Assembly: GCA_009760885.1 (NCBI GenBank)
Contig: CM019721.1
Span: 15,315,696 to 15,379,695 of the forward strand
Source: Achatina immaculata
Taxonomy: Eukaryota; Mollusca; Gastropoda; Stylommatophora; Achatinidae
Direction of reading: 5' to 3'
DNA length: 64,000 nucleotides
Every line of letters begins with the position of its first letter. Position 1 is the stretch's first letter. Made by a program: the position numbers and the translations under genes. Of this stretch, positions 23,331 to 34,321 are shown in pieces. The notes under the pieces are model-generated. The model was not told the origin of the DNA. It saw nothing but the letters and a program-made list of their open reading frames with translations, and searched no databases.

Positions 23331-23618
23331 GCAGGAGATCAGAACTGTGTGGCAAAAAGCGCCTCGTAAATAACCAAAACTTCACGGGAACTATTAGCTA
23401 ATAAGCGAACTCTTGGATTGATGCTGCGGCACGCAGTGACGTATATTTGGGCCTGTCATGAATGCAGTGACGCGAGAGTCTGAATTTTGGACCTTTGAGC
23501 CTTTGAATTTCATGAAAACTGCTTTTAATTTTTTGCAGTAAAACTGTATGATGGGATATACTAATTTTGTTTTAAAATAGAAGCGTCCATAAAACGGGCT
23601 AGTCTTATACGGCAATAT

Positions 23619-23643
23619 TGAGAGAGAGAGAGAGAGAGAGAGA
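23619..23643 (+). repeat. GA microsatellite
   Basis: Twelve uninterrupted GA units. Confidence 0.95.
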
Positions 23644-23674
23644 CTGCATAAAAATTAATTTTGTAATGTACCTG

Positions 23675-23773
23675 GATGCATCAGCAGCAGACCATCTTGC
23701 TCACAACCGAGAGACCTACAGGAGTGCTGTTAGGGAGGCAAAGTTCCGCAAGGAACATGCAAATGAATGAATC
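23675..23773 (+). mobile_element. LINE-B 3' tail insertion (99 bp)
   Basis: Only the last 99 bases of LINE-B, ending GCAAATGAATGAATC. It is flanked by a perfect 10-bp duplication AATGTACCTG (23665-23674 and 23774-23783), showing a genuine, extremely 5'-truncated retrotransposition. Confidence 0.85.
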
Positions 23774-23783
23774 AATGTACCTG

Positions 23784-24881
23784 TTGTCGTGAAACACCAT
23801 GTCTTTTGTCATGCGTAAGGAGGGAAACCTGTGGAAGAAGACAAAGATACACCCATTAGTCCTAGTCAGTCTCTTACCAAAACAGAAAAAATATGGATAC
23901 CAAATACCTACATCTGGACTTGAAACTAGATATAAACTTGAAAAATGACAGCTGCAAAATAATGGAAAAATCTGCTTTCCTTTTTTTCACATATCGTTGG
24001 CAGAAGTGATGATTTTAAATTGAGGTCGAGAAATCAGGATCAACACTGATGAGTATTTTATGTTTATAAAAATGTTTCCTGGTGGTATTAGACTAGAAAA
24101 AAATGCCTTTGCTAACCAACACTGATCGCTGTAGTACTCTTTCAGAGCTAATACTATACGTGTTACAAGTCGTGCACAAGACATTAACATTGATCGCTAT
24201 AGTAATCATAGCTAATATATGCCACAAGCCGTGCACCTGACAGTAACCTTGATATACTCTGTCAATGAACAACTAATGCTGTATCCAGAAAAGATTGAAC
24301 TTCACCGAATGTCTTTAAGACTGCTGAGTTCTAGATTGTATTTGTTTTCTGCCTCTTCCCCCCCCCCACACACAACACACACACCTGACAAACACACGCA
24401 ACTTCCCCCCTCCCCTGCCTTCCTTCTTCCAAAAAATGTCACATCTTCCGTTTTTCTTAAATTTGTGCACAGTTTAACAGTCACTCTTTTAGTTGTCAAG
24501 AAAATGACCAGTCTCTGCCGTCCTCACATTTGAGCAGCGCCCAACATTTGCCACGTATCTCCACTAGATATTTTCCACACAAAGTAAACAGCGTCATTAT
24601 ATCTGTCAGTGCCACTTGGCCAGTGTTAGATTAGATATGAAGCAGCCTTTATTTTAAACGTTTCCTTCTCGGCAGAAGTCAAGAAATTCTAGTTCCACAT
24701 ATAAAACTGCGTTACTCGAGGAACACACTGACTTCAGGCTTTTCATAATGGTCTCGTGTGAATATTTAAATTTTATGATCTGGCATTCCACCTTAATTTT
24801 CATTACATTAATGCTGCATCGAATTCTCTATGGCACTCAGAAAACTGAGTGTGCCAAATATTCCTCAGAGAGAAAACAAAC
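23784..24881. other. Interval without recognised gene
   Basis: A C-rich and CA-rich tract lies at 24358-24420. No coding motif recognised. Confidence 0.35.
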
Positions 24882-25171
24882 TCTTCATTACATCAATGTA
24901 GCAGTAAACTCCTCTTTACATTAGTTTAATAGTATAGAGCAAACGTTCCTCATTACATCGGTGTAATAGTATAGAGCAAATAAACTCCTCTTTACATCAG
25001 TGTAATAGTATAGAACAAAAACTCCTCATTACATCAATGTAGTAGTATAGAACAGACCTTCTTCATTACATCGGAGTAATAAATAGAGCACACAAACCTT
25101 TCATTACATCAGTGTAGAAGAATAGAACAAAGAAACCACTCATTAAATCAGTGTAAAAGTGTAGGGCAGCC
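24882..25171 (+). repeat. Minisatellite, about 39-bp unit, about 7-8 copies
   Basis: Tandem units of the form CTCCTCATTACATCAGTGTA plus ATAGTATAGAGCAAA, diverged from each other by several substitutions and small indels. Confidence 0.85.
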
Positions 25172-25414
25172 AAACTCCTAATGTCTATAATATTTCTTGG
25201 AATGATTATATCCGTAATCCCACCATCAGTTTCTCTATAACGTTTCTTTATGACATAATGTCGTGATTGTGTCACTCTCAAGTATACTTTTTAGCAGATA
25301 GAAAATACTGATGATTGTATTATTAAAGTGTTAGAGAATAGAATGTACAATTAGATGAAACAGAATGATTATTCTGTTGTAGAATGGGGCCTTGAAAACC
25401 TGCTTGTTGGGTCA

Positions 25415-25495
25415 AAAGTTCTTGACCTAGCTCAGCTGTTAAAGCGAGCACGGAGTAAGAGTTATCTCGGTGCTCTGAGTTTATTCACGGGGTCT
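25415..25495 (+). repeat. Possible tRNA-like SINE head
   Basis: TAGCTCAGCTGTTAAAGCG at 25429-25447 is a good match to a tRNA A box and D arm. A B box at the expected distance is weak (GAGTTTATTCAC). Isolated evidence only. Confidence 0.3.
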
Positions 25496-25559
25496 GAGCT
25501 TGGGGGATGCAGAAAAAGAGTTCTGTGCGAGATGTGGTAGAATTCACGTTGTAAGTAAG

Positions 25560-26141
25560 TTCGTTCTGAAGTTTGCTAGGATTGTTGCTTCGTAATGTAA
25601 GTCTTTGGTTGGTTGTCCCTGTTGTCCTTCCACAAATACGTGGTTAAGTTAGCATAACAATTTTTTTACAGTTACGATTGTTCATCAGTTTCCAGTCCAC
25701 GTTCATTTACAACACTGATATACAAGTTGGGACTTTCGTCATTAAACTCTTGTTATCTTCTGTAACTGCTGAATCTTATGCCATTTTTACCTATATTGAG
25801 TGTGCCAATCATTGTGCTAGTGTTGAGTTGTTACTCATGTAGACGGTCATATTCGTGTATTGGTTTATAGTGGTATGTTTTGTGCTTGTTACGCGGTGTA
25901 TATCAATGTAACGTATCGTTGTCACTTGTTTAGCAGTAAGCCAATAACTGCTCCTTAAACTGTGATGTATTCAGTCAAATTAAAGTTCAGCTGGTGTGTA
26001 TATTCTTCAACATGCAAAATAGTTAATAATTGCAATAGGTTCATAGTTAGTGCGTTAGTGCCGTAACAGGCACAGAGACAGATATAAATTCTTCTTTATA
26101 GAGTCCTGATATCAACATTCATTCTGGAACAGGCAATAAGA

Positions 26142-26142
<1 letters not shown>
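25560..26142. other. Interval without recognised gene
   Basis: AT-rich, nothing recognised. It ends at a TA microsatellite (26143-26173). Confidence 0.35.
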
Positions 26143-26177
<35 letters not shown>

Positions 26178-26259
26178 GTGTGTATGTATGTATGTATGTA
26201 TTTATATATGTATATATCACGTTGGAACGCCTGGAGCAATTTCAACAAAACGTGGCACA

Positions 26260-26359
26260 TATGCAGGAAACTCTCTACCGTAGAGAGCGGAACAACAACA
26301 CAACTCCTTCAGATCATCAGAGGAAGTACCCCCCCTCAGACAAGTGTTTCGGCCCTTTA
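26260..26359 (+). repeat. Dispersed module copy 3 inserted in a Helitron repeat block
   Basis: The core module only, without the 68-bp extension. The parallel Helitron block at 26755-26960 runs from GCACACATATG straight into ACTTACAATCTG, whereas here the module lies between GGCACATATG and ACTTACAGTCTG. This gives an empty site inside the window. I see no clear target duplication. Confidence 0.85.
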
Positions 26360-27119
26360 CTTACAGTCTGGACTGTGCACCGAGGAGGTTAGATTACCCC
26401 TAGGATGCCACTATGACCCCCCAGGGGTCGGGGTGACATGTAAAAATAATCGAAAATGAACGATATTAATATCGAATCCATAGTTTTAGGGGTCGTTGAA
26501 ATGAACAGTGACACTACCGATGCCGTTGAAGTTCACGTTCAGTCCCCAAAGGCATGGATAGGCCCTAGTGTGGGGGTGACATGTGCAAATAATAAAAAAC
26601 GACCGATATTAGTGCTGAATCCATAGTTTTAAGGGTCGTTGTGATGAATAGTGATACTCCCGATGCCATTTAAGTCCACGTTCAGCCTCCAACTGCATGG
26701 GGGGCCCTAGGGGTGGGGGTGGATTGGATGACATAAAAATGAACGTGTGTGTATGTTAGTGCATCACACTGGAATGCCTGCAGCAATTTCAACAAAACTT
26801 AGCACACATATGACTTACAATCTGAACAGTGCACCGTGCGGGTTAGATCATCCCTAGGATACCACTATGACCCTGTGGGTCGGGGTGACATACAAAAATA
26901 ATCGAAAATGAACGATATTAGTCTCGAATTAGTTTTCGAGGTCCCTGAGATGAATAGTGACTCTCCCGATACCGTTTACGTCAAAGTTCAGCCCCAGTCG
27001 GCGGGGGGGGGGGGGGGGGGGTGAGAAGCGGTGAAAAATAAAATGTCCAAATTGACCGAGATTGGTGTAGTGTTCGGGGTCGCTAAGCTGATTGGTGACA
27101 GTCCTGATGACAATTAAGC

Positions 27120-27330
27120 CCATGTTTAGTCGAATAGAAAGAATAGAAATCTGTAGAACAGTCTAGACTCTGTAGAACCTTCTAGAAGGTTGTGGAAAAT
27201 GATAGAACATTGTAGAACCTTCTAGAAGATTGTGGAACTGAATAGACTTCTGTGGGCTAGAAGGCTGAGGAAATGAATAGAACTTTGTAGAACCGTCTAG
27301 AAGATTGTGGAAATGAATAGAACTTTGTTG
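27120..27330 (+). repeat. Degenerate about 45-bp tandem repeat within the Helitron
   Basis: Four to five imperfect units built on TAGAACCTTCTAGAAGATTG and TGGAAATGAATAGAAC, close to the Helitron 3' end. Confidence 0.75.
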
Positions 27331-27377
27331 ATTGGGATAAATAAATACCCGGGCAACGCCGGGTAACCACCTAGTGT

Positions 27378-27392
27378 GTGTATATACATATA

Positions 27393-27442
<50 letters not shown>
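27378..27442 (+). repeat. TA/TG microsatellite
   Basis: Mixed TG and TA dinucleotides adjoining the Helitron 3' end. Confidence 0.9.
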
Positions 27443-27443
<1 letters not shown>

Positions 27444-27789
27444 GCCATGCTATTGGTACGATGTGTTTTTCCTTTCCGCATTTTCCACCAAAAGGCTAAC
27501 AGATATCATCTCACTTTGTGCCAATTAGTCTTGGAAAAATAATATACAACGGGCCTTAGACGTGAGAGAGGATAGAACGATCAACAGTATGGCCAGGAAA
27601 GGACAATGCACTGTCACCTCGACCATCTTGCATCCTGAAAAATACGGAAAAGAATTTTTTAAAAGCCAAGTTGAGTATTTAGCAGACCACAACGGATAGA
27701 AGTGAACGCAATTTACACGTTCGCAAAGGTTGATAGATAGTTCGACCATGCACAGACCAGCACTCTGCCTTCAGTCTGTTTGAATCACA

Positions 27790-28278
27790 GGTCAAATAAA
27801 CATGGCCGCTCCCTTGGGGATTGCACTATTGTTTGACAGCGCGCGGTATGAATTTCTTCGGGCAAAGGGGAGTGAAAACTGCTGAAATTCGCCGTATAAT
27901 GTTGTCTCTGAATGAAGTGAAAACAGCATGATTCACCGAAATCTTTATACATGTGTAAAAAGGTTTAAAGTGAGGAGAACAAGTGTAACCGACGGAGCTC
28001 GTTGTGTACTACAACAATGCATGTCTCTATGCAGCAGTAGAAACGGTGAAGGCAATGTACCAGGTGGAATTAAACGTCTTCCTTAACCTCCCGATCTGGC
28101 CCCATTAGATTTTCACATCTTCAGTCTACTTAAAGAGAATTAAAACTGTCTCATGTTCAACTCTGTTGATGAGGATAAAGAAGTGGTGCAGACCTGGATT
28201 CAGCAGCAGCCGAAAAGTTTTTTCTCTCGTGAAATGAAGAAGCTAGTGGAACTATACGAGAGAGACTGAGAAAATGAT
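27790..28278 (+). pseudogene. Mariner-like transposase, internally deleted
   Basis: The start M-A-A-P-L-G-I (27801) and the segment Y-E-F-L-R-A-K-G with K-T-A-E-I-R-R-I-M, then R-F-K-V-R-R-T-S-V, match the N-terminal helix-turn-helix region of mariner transposases in shifted frames. From about 28080 the sequence reads L-N-P-P/L-P-D-L-A-P-L-D-F-H, the third catalytic aspartate region, and then Q-Q-Q-P-K-S-F-F-S of the C-terminus. The middle, including the first two catalytic aspartates, is missing. It is interrupted at 28279 by a LINE-G derivative and resumes for a few bases at 28900. Confidence 0.65.
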
Positions 28279-28889
28279 TTCTTCTTCGTACGCATTTAGC
28301 AATAATGCGTGGTAGCCTGATTTTTGCGATGCGCCTTCTAGCTAGGTACCTCCGACTTCAGCACCTTTCCTTGCTAGGGCAGATTGTGGTCTTGCTCGAA
28401 CTGCCATGAAGACAGTGGTGTAGACTGGCCTGCCCAAAACTTTGTTTTCCAGCCTCTGATGGCTGTACTTAATCCCCTTCTCCACGTCAGGCACAAAGGC
28501 TTTGAGACAGCTCCACAGATACTTTGGGATGAGGAATCTGATGAGTGGTTCAATGATATCCATTCCCCGCCACCTATAATCTCCTGGTTCTGTTTTGTTT
28601 ACATCACTGTGATAGCCATTGTTGTAGAGATCCATAGGTTTGTCACGTCCTGGATTCATTGGTTTCACATCATTCTTTCCTCATCCCTGCCGGCTTTCAC
28701 CATGTCCTCATCCGTCCACCAACCTGACGTTACATTTTACAAAAATAACAATTACAATTAGTGTTGATTGGTATAAGTTTCTGGGCTACAGAAGTAGGTC
28801 AGATTTTTTAAGCAATCAGATCTATGTTCTCTATCTCACAAAGACTATGTTAAGATAAGTATGTTCTTAATACAGTTGTTCCAAGGGGA
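28279..28889 (-). mobile_element. LINE-G-derived nonautonomous retroposon (611 bp)
   Basis: On the minus strand it begins CCCCTTGGAACAAC and follows the LINE-G 5' region (54166-54760) almost to its end. It then jumps to a tail ATGCGTACGAAGAAGAA like the LINE-G 3' end. No endonuclease or RT is present. Flanking 10-mers AGAAAATGAT (28269-28278) and AGAAAGTGAT (28890-28899) form a target duplication with one mismatch. Its 108-codon frame is the same as the open frame in the LINE-G 5' region and has no known motif. Confidence 0.85.
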
Positions 28890-28899
28890 AGAAAGTGAT

Positions 28900-29539
28900 A
28901 TAACTGTTTTGTTCATTTGCCCGCAGTTACAAAGTATGTTGCCTTTACTTTATGTTCTCCCTCGTAGTTTTCACATTGTGGCTTCACTTCCGTTCCGGTC
29001 TTACAAATTGAGACACTCATATACGACTTGACATATCTAGTATCCAGTGATCTCGTTAGGATTTTTTAAACTGGTACACTTGTAGCTCTCTTTCACTTTG
29101 CATAAAGTACTTTTCGAAATACCTGTTTTCTCAATACAGCATTCAGCACTTTCTATTTTTTTTTATTGCAAAATTAAACACATTTTACAAACATCAGCGA
29201 GAATATAATGTTCCTATGAAATGTTTGTCTTATTTTATTTGCGCCGAGATTTAATCTTTACAAAATTCTCACATGATTAATCAAAGTAAAAACTGGCTGA
29301 TTCTCCTCCATACAAACTGAGCATCATCAGTCTACTTTCTCGATTATCCTCCAGCCGATTTCTCTAGTTGCTTTTTGCTACGTTTTTTATTATATAAAAT
29401 GGTTACGGTAACCGACGACCTCCAGAAGTTCGGTTTTTCTGTTTTTTAATCAGTAATTAACCGGTTGACGCGATCACTGTTTTTTACGGTTTAGATGTTT
29501 ACTAAAGTGACCTCACATCTGTGTTTCAATGAACCAACC
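28900..29539. other. Interval without recognised gene
   Basis: AT-rich. The palindrome GGTTACGGTAACC near 29401-29413 may belong to the terminal region of the Tc1-like relic that follows. Confidence 0.35.
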
Positions 29540-30215
29540 AGACGAGTTGCAAATAAAGCTGAGGGTGTTCTGCCACTTTGGAAGAGGGACTACATCAAAC
29601 TCTTGAAGCATTGCAGATGATCGGGTTTGACGCTGAAGACTACGGCAGGGCTTATCCCATGCAAGTTCGACTGGTAACATATATTGATAATTTACTGGTA
29701 ACGTTAAGGTATCATACTGAGCACGCTGAAGTTCTGTTTGGATGACGCATGAGGGAAGAACACTTAATTCTCCTGAAGAATTACTCCAGGTCTATCAGCT
29801 CACAGAAACAGCTCTCAGCTTCTTCTTCATACTGGAGTCCTGTCAGATTATCCTGAATAACCACCACATGTTTCCCCACAACTTCGCCGTCTTATAAAAC
29901 TCACTCCAAAACTCAGTTATGTACATAGTGCATCCTGCGTCGCCTAGTTACACAATGATGGCCATCAGGTTGAGAAATCTGAAATCTAGACTCATCAGTC
30001 AACGCTGTATTTCCCCGCTGAGCAAAATGAATTTGCTGCTTAACCCATTGCATACGATCACCACAGTGGCGAAACAACAGGGCTAGTTGTAAAACTGAAC
30101 GATAAGCTTGAAGCCTATTTTCTCAGCCGACATCTCAACAGTATCCCAGCCGATTCTGTGCAGAATAGGGGCATGCCAGCATTGATTATACTAAACAGAA
30201 CTCCACTTGGTGAGT
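29540..30215 (-). pseudogene. Tc1-like transposase relic
   Basis: The minus strand near 29930-30060 reads M-Q-W-V-K-Q-Q-I-H-F-A-Q-R, then L-T-D-E-S-R-F and D-G-H-H-C-V-T-R-R-R-R, which matches the region around the first catalytic aspartate of Tc1 transposases. Downstream, M-L-Q-E-F-D-V-V-P-L-P (about 29585) matches the segment before the last catalytic residue. Stops and frameshifts are many. Confidence 0.55.
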
Positions 30216-30399
30216 GAGGCACAACGATATAGCGGTCCATAGGAGGAGTGGTTGGTTGTGGAGCACCACGTCTAGGCAGGTCTTGAACATCCCAAAAGGT
30301 TCAAAATTCAGACTCCGGCTTCAGTGCATTCGGGACAGCCTCATATATGTTCCGCCGCATGTCACAGCATCCATCCAAGAGTGTATGTTTGCTAATAGT

Positions 30400-31130
30400 T
30401 CCTGTCAAATGTTGATTATTTATTTTCTGCTACACAGTTCGGATTTCCTCCCAGCACATTTAATTTGTGTTGGCTCCAGCAATCTCTTCAGATCTAAATT
30501 TTTTTTCCATTCGCACTCTTCATTTTCCCGCAGTCTGTCCAATACAGCTTTACCAATGTTCCCCATTGTCAGTCTGCCATTTATTTTAGCCTGTCCAGCA
30601 AATCTGTCCATGTTTTCACTTTCTTTTACTACATTGTCCAGTAATTCTTGCAGTTCTTTTTCACTCTTCCCTATTAAGACCGTTTCATCTGAATATCTCA
30701 AGTTGTTTGAGTTGTATTACCCCCCACTGATATTTTCAGGTACCTCATTTTAAGCCGCATGATATTCTCGCTGTATAAGGACAATAAAAAAGGTGATGAC
30801 ATACATCCTTCTTACATCTTACATCCTTCCCATGCCGCTAAAAGTCACATAGTTCGCCAAGATTTCCTGTCTTCGGCAGCATACGTCCTTGGCGCACTCC
30901 AATTTTAATTTCTTGATATTTGCCAGTTTCTTGTTCCATATTTACTGCTGCTGATTGCGCCATTAGTTGTTTTTATTAATTCTTAGGTCCTTTCGATCTA
31001 GTATGTTTACTTTTTCTAACATTTTCATTACTAGGCTGCGCCTTATTTTGTCAAAGGCCTTGCAGTAATCTATAGAACACAAATACAGATCAGTTTAACT
31101 TCTATAGCTCTTTCTGCAAGCATTCTATAT
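30400..31130 (-). mobile_element. LINE-D copy 2, decayed RT fragment
   Basis: The frame 30420-30701 starts M-R-Y-S-D-E-T-V-L-I-G-K, the equivalent of the Y-A-D-D active-site strand, followed by RT thumb-like sequence. Upstream on the minus strand (31000-31130), L-A-E-R-A-I-E-V matches the finger region. A 69-bp LINE-A tail interrupts it at 30811-30879. It abuts repeat R copy B. Confidence 0.7.
30811..30879 (-). mobile_element. LINE-A 3' tail insertion (69 bp)
   Basis: The shortest LINE-A tail in the window, ending on the minus strand in GGCATGGGAAGGATGTAAG and a repeat of ATGTAAG. It is flanked by CATACATCCTT (30800-30810) and CATACGTCCTT (30880-30890), an 11-bp duplication with one mismatch. 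Confidence 0.8.
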
Positions 31131-32476
31131 TTTTGTGAAATTGGGGTAGCCTGAAATCAAGCCAAGTGGTTTTCCTTAAAGCGACTGATTCGGGGGAATC
31201 AGGTCAAACTTCTCCTCCGGTGTCTGGTCGGAGGTTATCTATGTGTTGGTCAGGGTGTAATGTGTTAAAAAAAGCAGTCTTTGTTTAGAGCCTTGTGGCG
31301 GCAGCACATATTCTGGGGGAGCCATGTCGTGGTATGTTTGAGGTGTCTGACGTAGTTATCAAATATATATTTGTGATGTTGGATACAAGAATTATCTAGC
31401 TATGAACCCAGGTGCTGTTCCAAGTCTGCTCATGTTAGTAACGCTCATATATGTAAGTTTTTGTATGTCGGATGTAGAGTTATGTAAGTGTAAAATATTT
31501 ATGTCGTTATTAAATTATTTAAATGACTTATGGTGCTATTCTGTGTCGGGAGCACGGCTAATTCTTTAGCTAATAATATGGTGCTACTCTGTGTCGCGAG
31601 CATGGCTAATTCTTTAGCCTACAGTATGAAATGGGACCCACCCACGTTACAGCTTCACGTGACCCTGCTTCCACGCTGCCAGCCCCGAACCAATATTCAG
31701 CACTGGATCTTTTACTTCATGATAGTTTTCTTGAATCAACTACTCCCGCGCAAGCATATAACTCGAACTTCTATATAATCCTTCTTCTGTCATACAAAGC
31801 CATCCACCACCAACAATAAATTACCAAACCCTAACAATTGTTTTATCAAACCAAACAAGAAAATACTTTATTACTAAAATAGCACTCCACTCACAAGCAA
31901 ACTGTTCCCCGACAAAACTTCCACATAAACAGATCCACTACATATAAATAACACATAATCGCAAAGGTACACTTTTTACAGCTGCAGTTACAGCTGTGTC
32001 CATCCCTCAGACGGAATCAACACAAGCAGATCCTCTTCTCTTCAAACAAAACAGAAGAACAAAGGCCACGCGGACTTGTGCCCGCACCCCCACATACATA
32101 TCAAGCTTGTCCTAACAGCCGCAGCTTCGTTACTTTAAATATTTTAAAAGATCATGTGCTTATCTTCTGCCTCAAATCCAGAAGAATTACACTCTCATGG
32201 ATCCATCACAATTTTATACACAATATAACAAAATGTGAGAACAAGAAATAGTATTTCAATCACGCCACAGATCACAACACATATCTCTTCCAATCAATCT
32301 TTGCCTAACAACATAACTCAAGCATAGTATGATGTACAACTTAAATCGTCAAGAAAAAAAATTGCACTTCATCACTCATTAGTCCTCTTATCCTAAACTA
32401 GTTAGTTCATTAAAAAATGTCACACTTACGACTGCTGACACCATATTTTGACTGGACACTTACAATTACAGACACA

Positions 32477-34321
32477 CAAGGTCCGACAATTAAGTAATGA
32501 GACTGATTTTATCATGGCCAAGACAAAATTGCCATCTGTGAAGCAAAGCATTGAATCCAAAGAGGCAACCTTCATCTATGATCTGGCAACTTTTCATCGC
32601 TGCGCGATAAGCAGAGGACAAACAAGCTGCCATTTTGTTGAACTAGTCAGAGGTGCATTGTTACATAATCAGGATGGAGCACAAAGCTAACATTAAATTC
32701 TGTTCAAATCTCGGAAAGTGTACCATTGAGACATTTGAACTGATGTGACAAGTTTGTGGTAATATTTGTTTATCTCGTGCACAGATGTTCAAATGGTATT
32801 CACGATTCAAAAGTGGTGTGGAAATGATTACAAATGGAACTAGAAATGGACGCTCAATTTCTGTTCGTAATGAAGAACAACCAAGAAAAATATAGCAAGA
32901 TAAATAACGAAATAAGACACAAATGCAGAGAAGCAAAGGAAGTAACAAATGCAGAGAAACAAAGGAAGTATTATTAAATGAACAATGCAGAAAAATATAG
33001 GACTCCCATAATAAAGACAGCAAAAACATATATAAACGAATTTGTAAACTCACAGGCAGGAAGACAAAATATATCACAGGATGCCTGAAATCAAAATAAT
33101 GTAAAATATTAATTGGAAAAGGAGACATTGTGGACAGGTGGACAGAGTACATTGGTGCGCTATATGGGGGAGAAAGACCAGAATTAACACCAGATATTGA
33201 AAACTGTGATGAACCACCAATACTTGAAGATGAAATTATAGATGCCATCAATCACATGAAGAAAGGAAAAGCGACTGAGCCTGATAATACAACAATAGAA
33301 GAAACAGAGGCATTAGAGGAGACAGGAATAAAAATAATAACCAAGGTATTGAATGAAATTTACAGCAGTGGTTATATGCCCGGTCACTTGCTTAAATCGA
33401 TGCTTATACCACTACAAAAGACACCAGGTGCAAAGAATGTGAAGACCATATGACTATCAGACTCTCATGTCACATAACAAAGCTACTCCTGAGAATTGTT
33501 ATGAGACAAAGTAGGAAACAGATAAAAATGGAAATAGCAGCTAAATAGTTTTGATTTTTTTGAAGGAAAGGGAACACACAATGCCATTTATGCTTTGCGA
33601 ACACTAACAGAAAGAGCTTTAGAAGTACAGAAAAATTTCTACTTATGCTTCATTGATTACACCAAGGCACTCAACAAGGTGAAACATAATGAAATTATTA
33701 AAATGCTTGAAGACATCAATATAGACGTCAAAGACCTGAGAATTGTATAACATCTATACTGGCAGGAAGAAGCAGCAATTCGAGTTGAAAATAAAACTGA
33801 AAAATATCAAGCTATAAAACAAGAGGTGCGACAAGGATGTGTAGTATTTCCAGGCATTTATTCTGTACAGCGAGAATATTCTAAGAATTATCATCACAGA
33901 ACCAGGTATAAAACTTGGGAGGATATAATATTAACAACCTTCGGTACGCTGACGACACAGTATTGACAGCTGAAAAACCAACAAGACCTGCAAAATCTCT
34001 TGGAAAAAATAATTTCAAAATCTCTTGGCCAAAGAAAGTGAATAGAAAGGCCTTACTTTGAACATCAAAAAGACAGAGACTATGGTTATATCTGAGAAAC
34101 GGAAACCACCAAAATGCAGCATAAAACTATTCTAAAGCAGGTGCGGAAATTCAAATACATTGGAGCAGTAAAAAAATCAATGTTTTCAAATGGGAAATGC
34201 GGAGCAGAAATTAGGAACAGAATAGGGGCTTACTTTGAATAAAATACAGGTTATATCTTTAACTTTTGTTTATTTTATTTTTTATGTAATTAGTCTCATT
34301 ACTTAACTGTCGGATCTTGTA
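32477..34321 (+). mobile_element. Mariner Y, decayed, split by LINE-E
   Basis: Terminal inverted repeats: ACAAGGTCCGACAATTAAGT at 32477 and, on the minus strand from about 34321, ACAAGATCCGACAGTTAAGT; both continue AATGAGACT. Inside, 32672-32880 translates as M-E-H-K-A-N-I-K-F-C then L-S-R-A-Q-M-F-K-W-Y-S-R-F-K-S-G, a mariner N-terminal helix-turn-helix region with stops. The remainder of the transposase is missing or replaced by LINE-E. Confidence 0.75.
32885..34235 (+). mobile_element. LINE-E copy 1 inside mariner Y
   Basis: Frame 33130-33453 matches the RT finger region (E-I-I-D-A-I-N-H-M-K-K-G-K-A). Downstream, F-I-D-Y-T-K-A near 33650 and R-Y-A-D-D-T-V near 33945 match the palm motifs in other frames. 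It ends near 34225 in the thumb (R-A-E-I-R-N-R-I-G), before the true LINE-E 3' end. No ATG tail or clear duplication is seen, which suggests a later deletion. Confidence 0.75.

Larger units (their letters stand above)
26217..27374 (+). mobile_element. Nonautonomous Helitron-like element
   Basis: The 3' end has the hairpin TACCCGG-loop-CCGGGTA (27346-27365) followed 5 bases later by CTAG and then T, matching the Helitron 3' terminus (hairpin, CTRR, insertion before T). The 5' end begins TC (26217) after an A/T-rich flank. Both flanks are TA/TG microsatellite. The interior has repeated blocks of about 165-270 bp (sharing GGGGGTGACAT, GATATTAGT and ACTCCCGATGCC) but no Rep/helicase gene. Its first block contains module copy 3. 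Confidence 0.65.

Noticed and set aside
24882..25171. CRISPR-like array (regular repeats with variable spacers)
   Set aside because: The units are contiguous and diverged with no true spacers, in a eukaryotic sequence; this is a minisatellite.
30214..30753. 179-codon plus-strand frame as a gene
   Set aside because: It is mostly antisense to the LINE-D RT fragment and partly crosses into the Tc1-like relic.
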